The translations under genes and the position numbers were made by a program. From assembly GCA_012513545.1 (NCBI GenBank), contig JAAZCB010001218.1, positions 1 to 15,119 of the forward strand: a stretch of DNA of 15,119 bases, given 5' to 3'. The notes beneath the pieces are model-generated. The model ran no database searches and was not told where the DNA came from. It was given only the letters and a program-made list of their open reading frames with translations. The first letter of the stretch is position 1. Every line of letters starts with the position of its first letter. Positions 1-7,281 of the stretch are shown here, in pieces. Source of the stretch: Clostridiaceae bacterium (GTDB lineage Bacteria > Bacillota_A > Clostridia > Acetivibrionales > Acetivibrionaceae).

Positions 1-78
1 CCAAAACCTTAAATTGAACAGCCCTTCAAGATATAACACTGTTTTGGGTATTATTAACTAATAAGTATTTTACGTATA

Positions 79-342
79 TTATTCATGTCTGGGGTTTCTT
101 TTTACAAGTTCTGCCGCCTTAGTCACAGCGGTTACAACATCCACTTCAAACTGCTGTTTTAAGGCATTAATTCTTGAGTACAATTCTCCTTTTTGAGTCA
201 CAATATATTTAGGAGGTAAATTATTCAATGCAATTGCAGCTATATCCATTATACACTTATCACAACTGCATACATTTATGTTTTTCAAAATTTTTTTTAT
301 TGATGAAAAAACTATTTCTTCCATGTAGTTTTTGATAAACAT
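79..342 (-). CDS. ComFB-family small protein (late competence ComFB-like)
   Basis: This 87-residue protein fits the ComFB family in length and motifs. An N-terminal NYMEE helix is followed by a cysteine cluster, C25-x-C27-x2-C30 (VCSCDKC), then the family core ALNNLPPKY (about 38-46) and a C-terminal NPRH ending. The cysteines suggest a metal site; that is known for the family but not proven here. ComFB was named from the Bacillus comF operon, and cyanobacterial members have been reported as cyclic-dinucleotide receptors affecting motility and competence. It is the last gene of the pilus cluster here, about 150 bases after pilD, so I infer a role in controlling type IV pili or DNA uptake. The chosen ATG has a GGAGG seven bases upstream; an overlapping ATG six bases earlier is out of frame. 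No signal peptide or membrane segment is visible, so it should be cytoplasmic. The ligand is unknown. Confidence 0.82.
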   Translation of the reverse strand: MFIKNYMEEIVFSSIKKILKNINVCSCDKCIMDIAAIALNNLPPKYIVTQKGELYSRINALKQQFEVDVVTAVTKAAELVKRNPRHE

Positions 343-492
343 TCCATTTCCTCCAATACTTCATTCGTAAAGTAAACCTGCCAAATGATTTCTTGTGTTT
401 TCCAAATTATGTGCTTCCAAAACTTTTATCGGAAAAAGTCAGGATATAAGTTAGATTTATTATTAATGTTGTTAACTCGTTCAGATATTTGA

Positions 493-1299
493 TTATGATC
501 CTATTGAACTGCGCAAATACCACTCGAGTATCTCCCATCCGTACAGATAAGTTATAAATGTGCCAATAACTATGAAGGGACCAAACGGAACAGTGCTCTT
601 CCTGCTTTTGACCTTTGTAATAATCAATATCACACTTACAATTGCTGCACTGAATACCGAAAGAAGGAATGCTACTATAATAAGTTTCCAACCTAAAAAT
701 AATCCCAGAGGTGCAAATAGTTTTATATCTCCTCCGCCCATGGCCTCATCAGTCTTATAAATCAGTAATCCAACCAATCCGATAAACAGTAATACCACAA
801 AGCCGGAAAGCATTCCCACCAAAGGAGTCCACCAGTTCCTGTCTCCATATATCTCTATAGGCCTGAACAGGTTATATACAACAAGCGGTATACCACCAAC
901 CAAACCAGCCAATACAAGTCCATCCGGAATAATCATATGCTCAAGATCAATGAAGAAAATTGCTATAAGTATTGACATTAAGTAGGCTGCTGCAAAAAAG
1001 TCAACAGTAAGTTTGTATTTATATAATAAAAGCACAAAGATTAGTGACGTCAATAACTCGACCATGGCATATCTCGGTGATATCTTCGCACTACAATGTC
1101 TGCACTTGCCTCTAAGAAAAAGAAAACTGAATACCGGTACCAAATCAATGAAAGTAAGTCTGTTGCCACAATTCGGGCAATGTGACGGGGGTCTGACAAT
1201 TGATTCTTCCCTGGGTATGCGGTATATGCATACATTCAGAAAAGATCCTATAATAAGTCCTACCAGAGCAAAATAAATGTAATAAAAAGTCATATCCAT
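493..1299 (-). CDS. pilD: Prepilin peptidase / N-methyltransferase (A24 aspartic protease)
   Basis: This membrane enzyme cleaves the short leader of type IV prepilins and methylates the new N-terminus. At 268 residues it has the full bifunctional layout: a first membrane helix ending in GSFLNVCIYRIP (about 18-29), then a cytoplasmic methyltransferase-type zinc loop with two CxxC pairs (C41/C44 and C66/C69), then several hydrophobic helices. The two catalytic aspartates are probably D118 in FIDLEHMIIPD and D191 in GGGDIK, the GxGD signature. The zinc cysteines are intact, so methylation is likely kept. The start ATG is preceded by an AAAGAGG site about ten bases away; ATG codon 3 is an alternative. 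It lies after pilA but is separated from it by a hairpin and a TATAAT-type promoter, so it is probably transcribed partly on its own. Its obvious substrate is the adjacent PilA. Confidence 0.95.
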   Translation of the reverse strand: MDMTFYYIYFALVGLIIGSFLNVCIYRIPREESIVRPPSHCPNCGNRLTFIDLVPVFSFLFLRGKCRHCSAKISPRYAMVELLTSLIFVLLLYKYKLTVDFFAAAYLMSILIAIFFIDLEHMIIPDGLVLAGLVGGIPLVVYNLFRPIEIYGDRNWWTPLVGMLSGFVVLLFIGLVGLLIYKTDEAMGGGDIKLFAPLGLFLGWKLIIVAFLLSVFSAAIVSVILIITKVKSRKSTVPFGPFIVIGTFITYLYGWEILEWYLRSSIGS

Positions 1300-1339
1300 T
1301 TTGAGTTTTCCTCTTTCGTATTATTTTGTTATACTTTTT

Positions 1340-1368
1340 ATTATACCTTAAAGTTTTTTATAATTGAA
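1340..1368 (-). promoter_or_regulatory. Candidate promoter for pilD
   Basis: On the minus strand a perfect -10 (TATAAT, 1345-1340) lies 17 bases after TTCAAT (1368-1363). The -35 is weak but the spacing is ideal and the position is about 40 bases before the pilD ATG. The assignment is by sequence match only. Confidence 0.45.
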
Positions 1369-1399
1369 GAAGCAAAAAGTAAAAAATCAATAAATAGCA

Positions 1400-1431
1400 A
1401 TATACAGGGCCGTGGCGTATACCCTGTATAT
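1400..1431 (-). terminator. Stem-loop after pilA (terminator or 3' stabiliser)
   Basis: ATATACAGGG (1400-1409) pairs perfectly with CCCTGTATAT (1422-1431) around a 12-base loop, starting about 13 bases after the pilA stop. The downstream minus-strand sequence is T-rich but interrupted, so it may be a leaky terminator or an mRNA 3'-end protector. Either would favour far more pilin than peptidase. Confidence 0.6.
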
Positions 1432-1444
1432 GTTATAAATTTTA

Positions 1445-1852
1445 TTAGTTTTTATTATTTTGTTTTGGCTTAGAAGTCAGTAAGACAATATCCGCATCTT
1501 TGTCATCATAAGTGCTAACAGCTTTTACTTCACCCGTTCCAGTATTTAAAGTGAAAAAATAACCAGTCTGTTGACAAGAAGGAATAGGATTAATCTCAGT
1601 CTTAATTTTATTTATAATAGCAGTACCATCGTCAGCATCTGTAATAGTACCCTTTGCCAATAACCTTTTGTAACAGTTTTCAAGTGTTGTTGCATTTGCC
1701 TCATCGGTATTGACTTTTGCCTCATCAATGTAGCTAAGAATAGATGGAGTAGTAACTGCTGCCAGAACACCTAGTATGGCTACAACCACAATCAACTCGG
1801 TTAACGTAAAGCCCTTCTTGCTTTTAACCGTTTTTGCAAAGAATTTCAACAT
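1445..1852 (-). CDS. pilA: Type IV major pilin (prepilin)
   Basis: This is the building block of the pilus fibre. The 135-residue protein has a positively charged 14-residue leader ending in KKG, then mature FTLTELIVVVAILGVLAA. The cleavage point is G14/F15, the conserved Glu is at mature position 5 (E19), and a hydrophobic helix (about 15-37) anchors the pilin in the membrane and forms the fibre core. The C-terminal domain is short, with two cysteines (C60, C93) that could form a disulphide, and ends in a hydrophilic tail. A very strong AAGGAGGTAAT ribosome site precedes the ATG by a few bases, in line with a high-output structural gene. It follows pilC after about 21 bases and is presumably processed by PilD from the next gene. 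It could be a minor or pseudopilin, but its place in the cluster and strong translation signal favour the main pilin. Confidence 0.92.
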   Translation of the reverse strand: MLKFFAKTVKSKKGFTLTELIVVVAILGVLAAVTTPSILSYIDEAKVNTDEANATTLENCYKRLLAKGTITDADDGTAIINKIKTEINPIPSCQQTGYFFTLNTGTGEVKAVSTYDDKDADIVLLTSKPKQNNKN

Positions 1853-1873
1853 ACAAATTACCTCCTTGTTTTA

Positions 1874-3091
1874 TCACTTTCCTATTTGCTGATACATTGA
1901 AAAAACCGGTAGTGTCATTGCTACAACTATAACTCCGACAACTAACGCTATTCCTACTATCATAAGCGGTTCAAGCATTGCAACCAGCCTGCTTATGGAC
2001 GTATCCAACTCATCATCGTAGAAATCCGCCACCTTGTCTACGATTGAGTCAAGTGTACCCGCTTCTTCCCCTATACTTATCATATGAATAACCATCGCAG
2101 GAAATATCGATACACCTTCAAGAGACTGCGCAAGACTTACTCCTCTTTTAATATCTTCCTTTACAACTGTTAAAGCTTTTGCTACAGTCACATTGTTTAC
2201 AAGGTTTCTAACCACCTCTAGTGCCTGAATCAAGGGTACTCCTGATTTCAACAACAGGCTCAATGACCTGCTGAAACGTGAAGCAATTATTTTTTGTACA
2301 TTTTTCCCTACCATAGGAAGTTCAAGCGCTGCTTTGTCCATAATCTCCCTGCCTCTGTCTGAAGCTTTGAACTTATGAAAAGCATATGACAAAGCAATTA
2401 TTACTACAGCAGCAGACAGAAGAATCCAGATATTTTTCAAGGAATCTGAAACAAACATAAGGATTCTTGTGGACAAAGGAAGCTTAATTCCCATTTTACT
2501 GAACATTCCTATAAAATTCGGTACTACAAACATCAGCATGAATGTAACAACAACCAGCGCAATCATACCGATAGCTTTAGGGTAAACCATGGATGTCTTG
2601 ATTTTCTGTTTGATTTTGTTTTCCTTCTCAAGATAGAGTGAAAGCCTGTCCAATACCACATCAAGATTACCGCTTATTTCACCGATTTCGACCATGTTTG
2701 TCATAATAGGCGGAAAAGTATTATTTTCATTTTTCATAGCTTCTGATAAGGACATCCCTTTTTGGACATCTTCATAATTTTTGTGAATTATCCTGGCAAG
2801 GTTGACATTTTCCGTCTGCTTTCTAAGTAGATCAAGGCTTCCTATTACGGTTACTCCTGCATCCATCATAGTATAAAATTGTTTACAGAATATAGAAAGG
2901 TCCTTTAGTGGTATCCCCCGTTTGGGCCAGATCTTAATTTCCTTGCCAAATAAACTTTCCTCATTTATCTCCATTGGGTACAGACCTTTTTTCCTTAACA
3001 GGGCAACAGCCATATCCTTATCTGCTGCATCAAGTTTACCCGAAGAGACATATCCTGTTAGCGACTTAGCCTTGTAACTGAAAGTTGACAC
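1874..3091 (-). CDS. pilC: Type IV pilus inner-membrane platform protein (GspF/PilC family)
   Basis: PilC is the polytopic membrane platform on which the PilB and PilT motors act. At 405 residues it has the normal family length. Two T2SSF repeats are visible, roughly 65-190 and 270-393, each with the matching motif EIGEISGNLD (about 135-144) and SIGEEAGTLD (about 339-348). Three membrane segments are apparent near 172-192, 220-237 and 375-398. The N-terminal 50 residues are the usual cytoplasmic part (SYKAKSLTGYVSSG). The start is GTG, preceded by GGGAGG about nine bases upstream. It is separated from pilT by 212 bases, an unusually long gap in this cluster, which may hold an internal promoter, and is followed closely by pilA. 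All key family features are present; function is assigned by homology. Confidence 0.94.
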   Translation of the reverse strand: MSTFSYKAKSLTGYVSSGKLDAADKDMAVALLRKKGLYPMEINEESLFGKEIKIWPKRGIPLKDLSIFCKQFYTMMDAGVTVIGSLDLLRKQTENVNLARIIHKNYEDVQKGMSLSEAMKNENNTFPPIMTNMVEIGEISGNLDVVLDRLSLYLEKENKIKQKIKTSMVYPKAIGMIALVVVTFMLMFVVPNFIGMFSKMGIKLPLSTRILMFVSDSLKNIWILLSAAVVIIALSYAFHKFKASDRGREIMDKAALELPMVGKNVQKIIASRFSRSLSLLLKSGVPLIQALEVVRNLVNNVTVAKALTVVKEDIKRGVSLAQSLEGVSIFPAMVIHMISIGEEAGTLDSIVDKVADFYDDELDTSISRLVAMLEPLMIVGIALVVGVIVVAMTLPVFSMYQQIGK

Positions 3092-3126
3092 CAGCTTCTA
3101 CCTCCCAAAAAAGCAAGCATTTCAGG

Positions 3127-3162
3127 CATATAAATATCTGTTTCCACATATCAACAATATGT
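3127..3162 (-). promoter_or_regulatory. Candidate pilC promoter overlapping a small palindrome
   Basis: On the minus strand TTGATA (3154-3149) and TATATG (3132-3127) are 16 bases apart, just upstream of the pilC ribosome site. A perfect inverted repeat, ACATAT-N5-ATATGT (3146-3162), covers the -35. This would fit a repressor-controlled internal promoter for pilC-pilA, but both elements are short and AT-rich and could be chance. Confidence 0.3.
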
Positions 3163-3303
3163 AAAATTACCAAACTTTCTTGAAATTAATGCTGAATAGT
3201 TTAGAAAAGAATTCATAAAGGACATAAAATATTCAACGATTAAATTATGTCATCTTTTTATCATTCTTGCATCAATTGCCTCTTTATAATGTTTATACAG
3301 TCA

Positions 3304-4359
3304 TCACCCACCCAAAAGCCTCATTATACTATCCTGTGAGGTTGCAAAGGTTATGGCATCGTCATAACTTATAAGTCCCTTCTTATACAGGTTTATAAGG
3401 CTTGAATCCATAGTCTGCATTCCATGCTTTGATCCGGTCTGTATTATGGATTCTATCTGATGGGTTTTCCCTTCTCTTATAAGATTTCTGATTGCAGGCG
3501 TAGCTATCATTATTTCTATAGCTGCGACGCGCCCTTGTTTATCTTTCCTTGACAGAAGCTGTTGTGATATAACTCCCTGAAGAATTGAAGACAACTGAAC
3601 CCTTACCTGCTGCTGCTGATGGGGAGTAAATACATCAATTATCCTGTCAATAGTGCTCGCTGCACCAATGGTATGAAGAGTCGACAAAACCAGATGACCT
3701 GTTTCTGCAGCAGTTATCGCAATGGCTATTGTATCAAGGTCTCTCATCTCACCTACAAGTATAACATCAGGGTCTTCCCTTAATGCTGCCTTTAAGGCTT
3801 CTGCATAAGTATGGGCATCACTCCCAATTTCCCTTTGGTTAACAATGGATTTCTTATGTTTATGCAGGTACTCTATTGGATCCTCAAGTGTAAGAATATG
3901 ACAGTCACGTTCTTCATTTATCTTATCAATAATCGAAGCAAGAGTTGTGGATTTACCGCTTCCGGTAGGTCCTGTTACAAGTATAAGGCCTTTTGTTTTA
4001 TCTGCAAGCTCACTTACTACATTCGGAAGTCCGAGTTCGCTTATTGTTTTAACATTTGAATTAACCAGTCTTAAAGCAGCACCAATAGAACCTCTCTGCC
4101 GGAAAGCATTTACCCTGAACCTTCCTATGCCCTCAGATGAAAACGACATATCAACCTGTCCGTGTCTTATTAGTTCCTCCAGTTGAGCTTTGCTTAAAAT
4201 CTGCCTTATATACTCCTCTGTATCCATAGCTGTAAGCTTATCTTCACTAAGGCGAAAAAGTCTTCCGTTTTTTCTTATAGTTGGAGGAATTCCAACTGTA
4301 ATATGCAAATCAGAACCTCCGTTATCAACAACCTTTCCCAACATCTCTTTTAAATCCAT
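3304..4359 (-). CDS. pilT: Type IV pilus retraction ATPase
   Basis: PilT is the hexameric motor that depolymerises the pilus and drives twitching and DNA pulling. The 351-residue protein starts with the typical NGGSDLHITVG (about 13-23). The core ATPase has Walker A GPTGSGKST (130-138), the Asp box around LTLEDPIEY (157-164), Walker B near DPDVILVGEMRD (196-207), and the His box GHLVLSTLHT (221-230). The decisive mark is AIRNLIREGK (289-298), the C-terminal motif conserved in PilT retraction motors and absent from PilB. No zinc cysteines are present, again as in PilT. The ATG has a GGAGG site nine bases upstream; the gene starts 46 bases after pilB and is surely co-transcribed with it. A small hairpin (4387-4406) sits in that gap. 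Acts at the cytoplasmic face of PilC. Confidence 0.96.
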   Translation of the reverse strand: MDLKEMLGKVVDNGGSDLHITVGIPPTIRKNGRLFRLSEDKLTAMDTEEYIRQILSKAQLEELIRHGQVDMSFSSEGIGRFRVNAFRQRGSIGAALRLVNSNVKTISELGLPNVVSELADKTKGLILVTGPTGSGKSTTLASIIDKINEERDCHILTLEDPIEYLHKHKKSIVNQREIGSDAHTYAEALKAALREDPDVILVGEMRDLDTIAIAITAAETGHLVLSTLHTIGAASTIDRIIDVFTPHQQQQVRVQLSSILQGVISQQLLSRKDKQGRVAAIEIMIATPAIRNLIREGKTHQIESIIQTGSKHGMQTMDSSLINLYKKGLISYDDAITFATSQDSIMRLLGG

Positions 4360-4405
4360 ATTTAATCCTCCAACTCATACATTTTTATTATTCAGTTAAG
4401 AATAA

Positions 4406-6097
4406 TCAGTCGTTGGTGTATGAAATTTTAAGCATCTCCTCAATTGTGGTAACTCCCTTCAAAACCATTAGCTGTGCATTGCTCTTTAAGGTATTCATTC
4501 CGTTTGTTAAAGAGAATTCTCTTAATTCTTCTTCAGTACATTGTCTGTTGATAAGCTCCTTATGCTTCTTAGTCAGTACCATAATCTCATATACACCGGT
4601 TCTTCCTTTATAGCCCGTTCCGTTGCAAACTATGCACCCTTTTCCTTTGTGAAGCCTAACAGGCTCGGTCATTTCAAGGTTTGAAAGTTCTTCCTTCGTC
4701 GCTTCATAGTCATATTTGCAGTTTTTGCATATTTTCCTGACAAGTCTTTGGGCAATTACTCCAACCAATGAACTTGCAACAAGAAAAGGCTCAATCCCCA
4801 TGTCAATTAGTCTTATGACCGTACCAGGAGCATCGTTTGTATGTAGGGTACTTAACACCAGGTGCCCTGTTATAGCTGCTCTGACAGCTATTTCGGCAGT
4901 TTCAGAATCTCTTATTTCTCCAAGCATTATAACATTCGGGTCCTGTCTTAATATAGACCTTAAGCCTGCTGCAAAGGTTAATCCTGCCCTGTTGTTTACC
5001 TGAACCTGGTTTACACCTTCTATCAAAGCTTCAACAGGGTCTTCTACCGTGATTATGTTTACGTTCGGTTTGTTTATTTCACCTAGTGCAGCGTATAAGG
5101 TGGTTGACTTTCCACTCCCGGTTGGTCCGGTTACCAGTACAATACCATGAGGATTTTGAAGAATTCTGACAAACTTCTCCCTGTCATCCTCGTTAAAACC
5201 AAGTTGATCCTTTGATAGCAAAAAAGAGCTTTTATCGGCAATTCTGAATACTATCTTTTCCCCATAAACAGTAGGAAGGACAGATGTTCTAAGGTCATAA
5301 TCCTTACCGTCAACCTTAACTGTTACTCTTCCGTCCTGTGGTACCCTTTTTTCAGTAATATTCATGCCCGAGATAATTTTAATACGCGTAGACAGAGCAT
5401 TCATTATGCCGACATCTGTTTTCATAGATTCAACCATTTCTCCGTCAATTCTGGTTCGTATTCTTATAAACTTTGAAAACGGTTCAATATGTATATCGCT
5501 CGCCCTGCTTCTTATTGCCTGCTCAATAATAGAATTAACCAGCTTGACTGCCGGAGCATTGTTAACCTCCTCATTTATCTGCTGGTCAAGACTATCAATA
5601 TCAATTTTGAACGAGGACTCATTTTCCTTTTTAAACTCTTCAACTGCCTGAAGCGCATGCTGATTTCCATAATACTTGTCTATCGCTTTTAATATCTCTA
5701 TTGATGAAGCTATAACAGGCTGTACTTCCATGCCGGAATATATCGATACGTCATCAATTGCAAAAACATTCAGAGGATCGCTCATTGCGACTGTAAGAAT
5801 ATCATTCTGCTGTGAAATCGGGATAAGTTCATATCTCCTTGCAAGGTTTTCAGGTATCAAAAGAGATGCAGCCTGATTTATTTTATATCTTTCCAGAACA
5901 ACATGAGGGATGCCCAGTTGAAATTCGAGAACCTGAATTATATCTTCCTGCGTAACGAACCCTTCTGAAATCAACACTTCTCCCAGTCTTTTTCCTGTCA
6001 TTTTCTGGGTGTTGAGTGCTTCTTCAAGCTGCTCACGGCTAATAAGCCCAACTTCCACCAAGAGGTCACCAAGGCGTTTTCTAGCTTCTCTCTTCAT
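4406..6097 (-). CDS. pilB: Type IV pilus extension ATPase with c-di-GMP-binding MshEN domain
   Basis: PilB is the hexameric motor that polymerises pilin. At 563 residues it has the full three-part layout. The N-terminal MshEN domain shows two 24-residue motifs at 8-31 (RLGDLLVEVGLIS...Q31) and 37-60 (RLGEVLISEGFVT...Q60) split by exactly five residues, the known c-di-GMP-binding pattern. The ATPase core follows: Walker A GPTGSGKST (324-332), Asp box TVEDPVEA (350-357), Walker B near NVIMLGEIRD (388-397), His box GHLVLSTLHT (411-420). A zinc-binding set CKNC (457-460) and CIVC (488-491) marks GspE/PilB rather than PilT. The N-domain match is seen directly; c-di-GMP control is inferred from the family. 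The ATG is preceded only by a modest GGGTGAG site, so translation may be limiting. It is the first pilus gene of the cluster; no convincing promoter was found in the 280 bases upstream. Confidence 0.96.
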   Translation of the reverse strand: MKREARKRLGDLLVEVGLISREQLEEALNTQKMTGKRLGEVLISEGFVTQEDIIQVLEFQLGIPHVVLERYKINQAASLLIPENLARRYELIPISQQNDILTVAMSDPLNVFAIDDVSIYSGMEVQPVIASSIEILKAIDKYYGNQHALQAVEEFKKENESSFKIDIDSLDQQINEEVNNAPAVKLVNSIIEQAIRSRASDIHIEPFSKFIRIRTRIDGEMVESMKTDVGIMNALSTRIKIISGMNITEKRVPQDGRVTVKVDGKDYDLRTSVLPTVYGEKIVFRIADKSSFLLSKDQLGFNEDDREKFVRILQNPHGIVLVTGPTGSGKSTTLYAALGEINKPNVNIITVEDPVEALIEGVNQVQVNNRAGLTFAAGLRSILRQDPNVIMLGEIRDSETAEIAVRAAITGHLVLSTLHTNDAPGTVIRLIDMGIEPFLVASSLVGVIAQRLVRKICKNCKYDYEATKEELSNLEMTEPVRLHKGKGCIVCNGTGYKGRTGVYEIMVLTKKHKELINRQCTEEELREFSLTNGMNTLKSNAQLMVLKGVTTIEEMLKISYTND

Positions 6098-6269
6098 ATA
6101 CTCACCCGATTTTTATTTATTTAGCCGAAATCATAGATATTTATTAATAAAGAAATTGCACAAAGCTGGATCTGAAAAAATAATAATGCAAAAAAAGTTA
6201 TTTGTGATAGTATTCGACAAAACCAGGAAATATCCTTTTTCTTAAAACGAATTTTATCATGCCTGAAAC

Positions 6270-6302
6270 AAAAACTCCGGGACATCGAGTCCCTTCGTTT
6301 TT
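6270..6302 (-). terminator. Hairpin terminator downstream of aroE
   Basis: The arms AAAAAC and GGGAC (6270-6275, 6279-6283) pair with GTCCC and GTTTTT (6289-6293, 6297-6302), leaving a 3x3 internal loop (on the minus strand GAA facing GGA, able to form G-A pairs) and a five-base loop. On the minus strand the stem ends in TTTTTGTTTC, so it should stop transcription leaving aroE before pilB. The structure is nearly symmetrical and could also act on the other strand. Confidence 0.65.
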
Positions 6303-6303
6303 C

Positions 6304-6328
6304 CCTCTTTCACTTCGTTCGAAAGAGG
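6304..6328 (-). other. Perfect 8-bp hairpin next to the terminator, function unknown
   Basis: CCTCTTTC (6304-6311) pairs perfectly with GAAAGAGG (6321-6328) around a nine-base loop; a G-T pair can extend it to nine. It directly precedes the terminator hairpin on the minus strand and contains no gene. Together the two hairpins look like one structured unit: a dispersed palindromic element or a leader RNA for pilB. I do not recognise a known riboswitch class. Confidence 0.5.
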
Positions 6329-6378
6329 TTAAATCATCATTTTAGTCCTTGCGATTCTTAAATACAATTTTTATGATA

Positions 6379-7263
6379 TTATTTATCCATTATTTTCTTA
6401 AAGGATTCATATATGCCTTTAAGATTGTCTTCTGAAAACCTGTAACCGGTCCAGATTTCATAAGCATTTATTCCCTGATAAAACAACATGCCCAACCCGT
6501 TTACAATTCTGCAGCCCTTATCCTCTGCGTCGGACAAAAACTTTGTTTTTCGCGGATTATAAACAACATCATATACTGTCTGATGACTTTTGAAATAATC
6601 CGTGTTTTTTACAGGAGTGGATGTAATATCGGGGTACATCCCCAATGAAGTTGTATTAATTATTATTTCGCTTTCTTCAAAAGCCATCCTGAACGTTTTA
6701 TCATCAAAGCTGTATACCTGTACAACTTCCCTGATGTTTTCATTTACTATGTCTGCAAGTTCTATAGCTTTTTCCTTTGACCTGTTGACAAGACTTATCT
6801 TTTCAACACCTTCGGTAGAAATCTTTACGGCAATGGAGCGAGCTACACCTCCGGCACCAATAAGCACAACCTTTTTACCTTTGAACCCATCTCCGGTTTC
6901 TTCCTTATATGATCGTATAAAACCCTCCGCATCAGTATTATAGCCATACAATCTCCCATCAAGCTTTTTGACAGTATTAACAGCACCCATCAGTATTGCA
7001 TCCTTGATATTTTCGTCAATATATTTCATTATATCCCTTTTATAGGGTATGGTTACATTGAATCCCACAAAATCCAATGCCTTTAAAGACTTAACTACTA
7101 TTTCCAGATCATTTTTTTCGACCTTTAAAGGTATATAAACCAGATCAATTCCCAGAAACTTACTTAAGGAATTGTGAAGCTGTGGTGAAATGGAGTGTTC
7201 TACAGGATTTCCTATGAGGCCTATTAATTTAGTTTTACCTGTAACTCTAGAATCAATTTCCAT
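6379..7263 (-). CDS. aroE: Shikimate dehydrogenase (NADP+)
   Basis: AroE reduces 3-dehydroshikimate to shikimate in aromatic amino acid synthesis. Counting from my chosen ATG it has 294 residues. The substrate domain shows S24-I-S26 (shikimate hydroxyl binding), catalytic K75 in NVTIPYK, N96 in GAVNT and D111 in GYNTDAEG. The cofactor domain has the glycine loop GAGGVAR (136-142) and NRSKEKA (160-166), the NRxxEK-type site that selects NADP. The C-terminus carries NGLGMLFYQG (255-264). All catalytic residues are present. A longer reading from GTG five codons upstream is possible, but the AAAGGAG ribosome site lies inside it and is spaced five bases from the ATG, so the ATG is preferred. It follows yqeG by about 18 bases and is clearly co-transcribed; a terminator follows it, so it is not part of the pilus operon. 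Confidence 0.95.
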   Translation of the reverse strand: MEIDSRVTGKTKLIGLIGNPVEHSISPQLHNSLSKFLGIDLVYIPLKVEKNDLEIVVKSLKALDFVGFNVTIPYKRDIMKYIDENIKDAILMGAVNTVKKLDGRLYGYNTDAEGFIRSYKEETGDGFKGKKVVLIGAGGVARSIAVKISTEGVEKISLVNRSKEKAIELADIVNENIREVVQVYSFDDKTFRMAFEESEIIINTTSLGMYPDITSTPVKNTDYFKSHQTVYDVVYNPRKTKFLSDAEDKGCRIVNGLGMLFYQGINAYEIWTGYRFSEDNLKGIYESFKKIMDK

Positions 7264-7268
7264 ATTAT

Positions 7269-7275
7269 CTCCTTT
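7269..7275 (-). promoter_or_regulatory. Ribosome binding site that fixes the aroE start
   Basis: AAAGGAG lies five bases before the ATG at 7263-7261. It overlaps the codons that a GTG start at 7278 would translate, so the GTG-initiated form is unlikely. Confidence 0.8.
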
Positions 7276-7281
7276 CACTGT

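Noticed and set aside
1..78. Inverted repeat CCAAAAC (1-7) with GTTTTGG (41-47) downstream of comFB as its terminator
   Set aside because: The loop is over 30 bases, a competing AACAG/CTGTT pairing exists, there is no T-run, and the window edge cuts the context.
493..6097. Type II secretion system instead of a type IV pilus
   Set aside because: PilT with its AIRNLIRE motif and a short pilin with a classic leader point to a retractile pilus; no secretin or pseudopilin set is present.
6098..6378. A known c-di-GMP riboswitch ahead of pilB
   Set aside because: Such riboswitches occur before clostridial pilus genes, but the conserved GCACAGGGCAAACC-type core and GGGACGCAAAGCC segment are absent on the minus strand.
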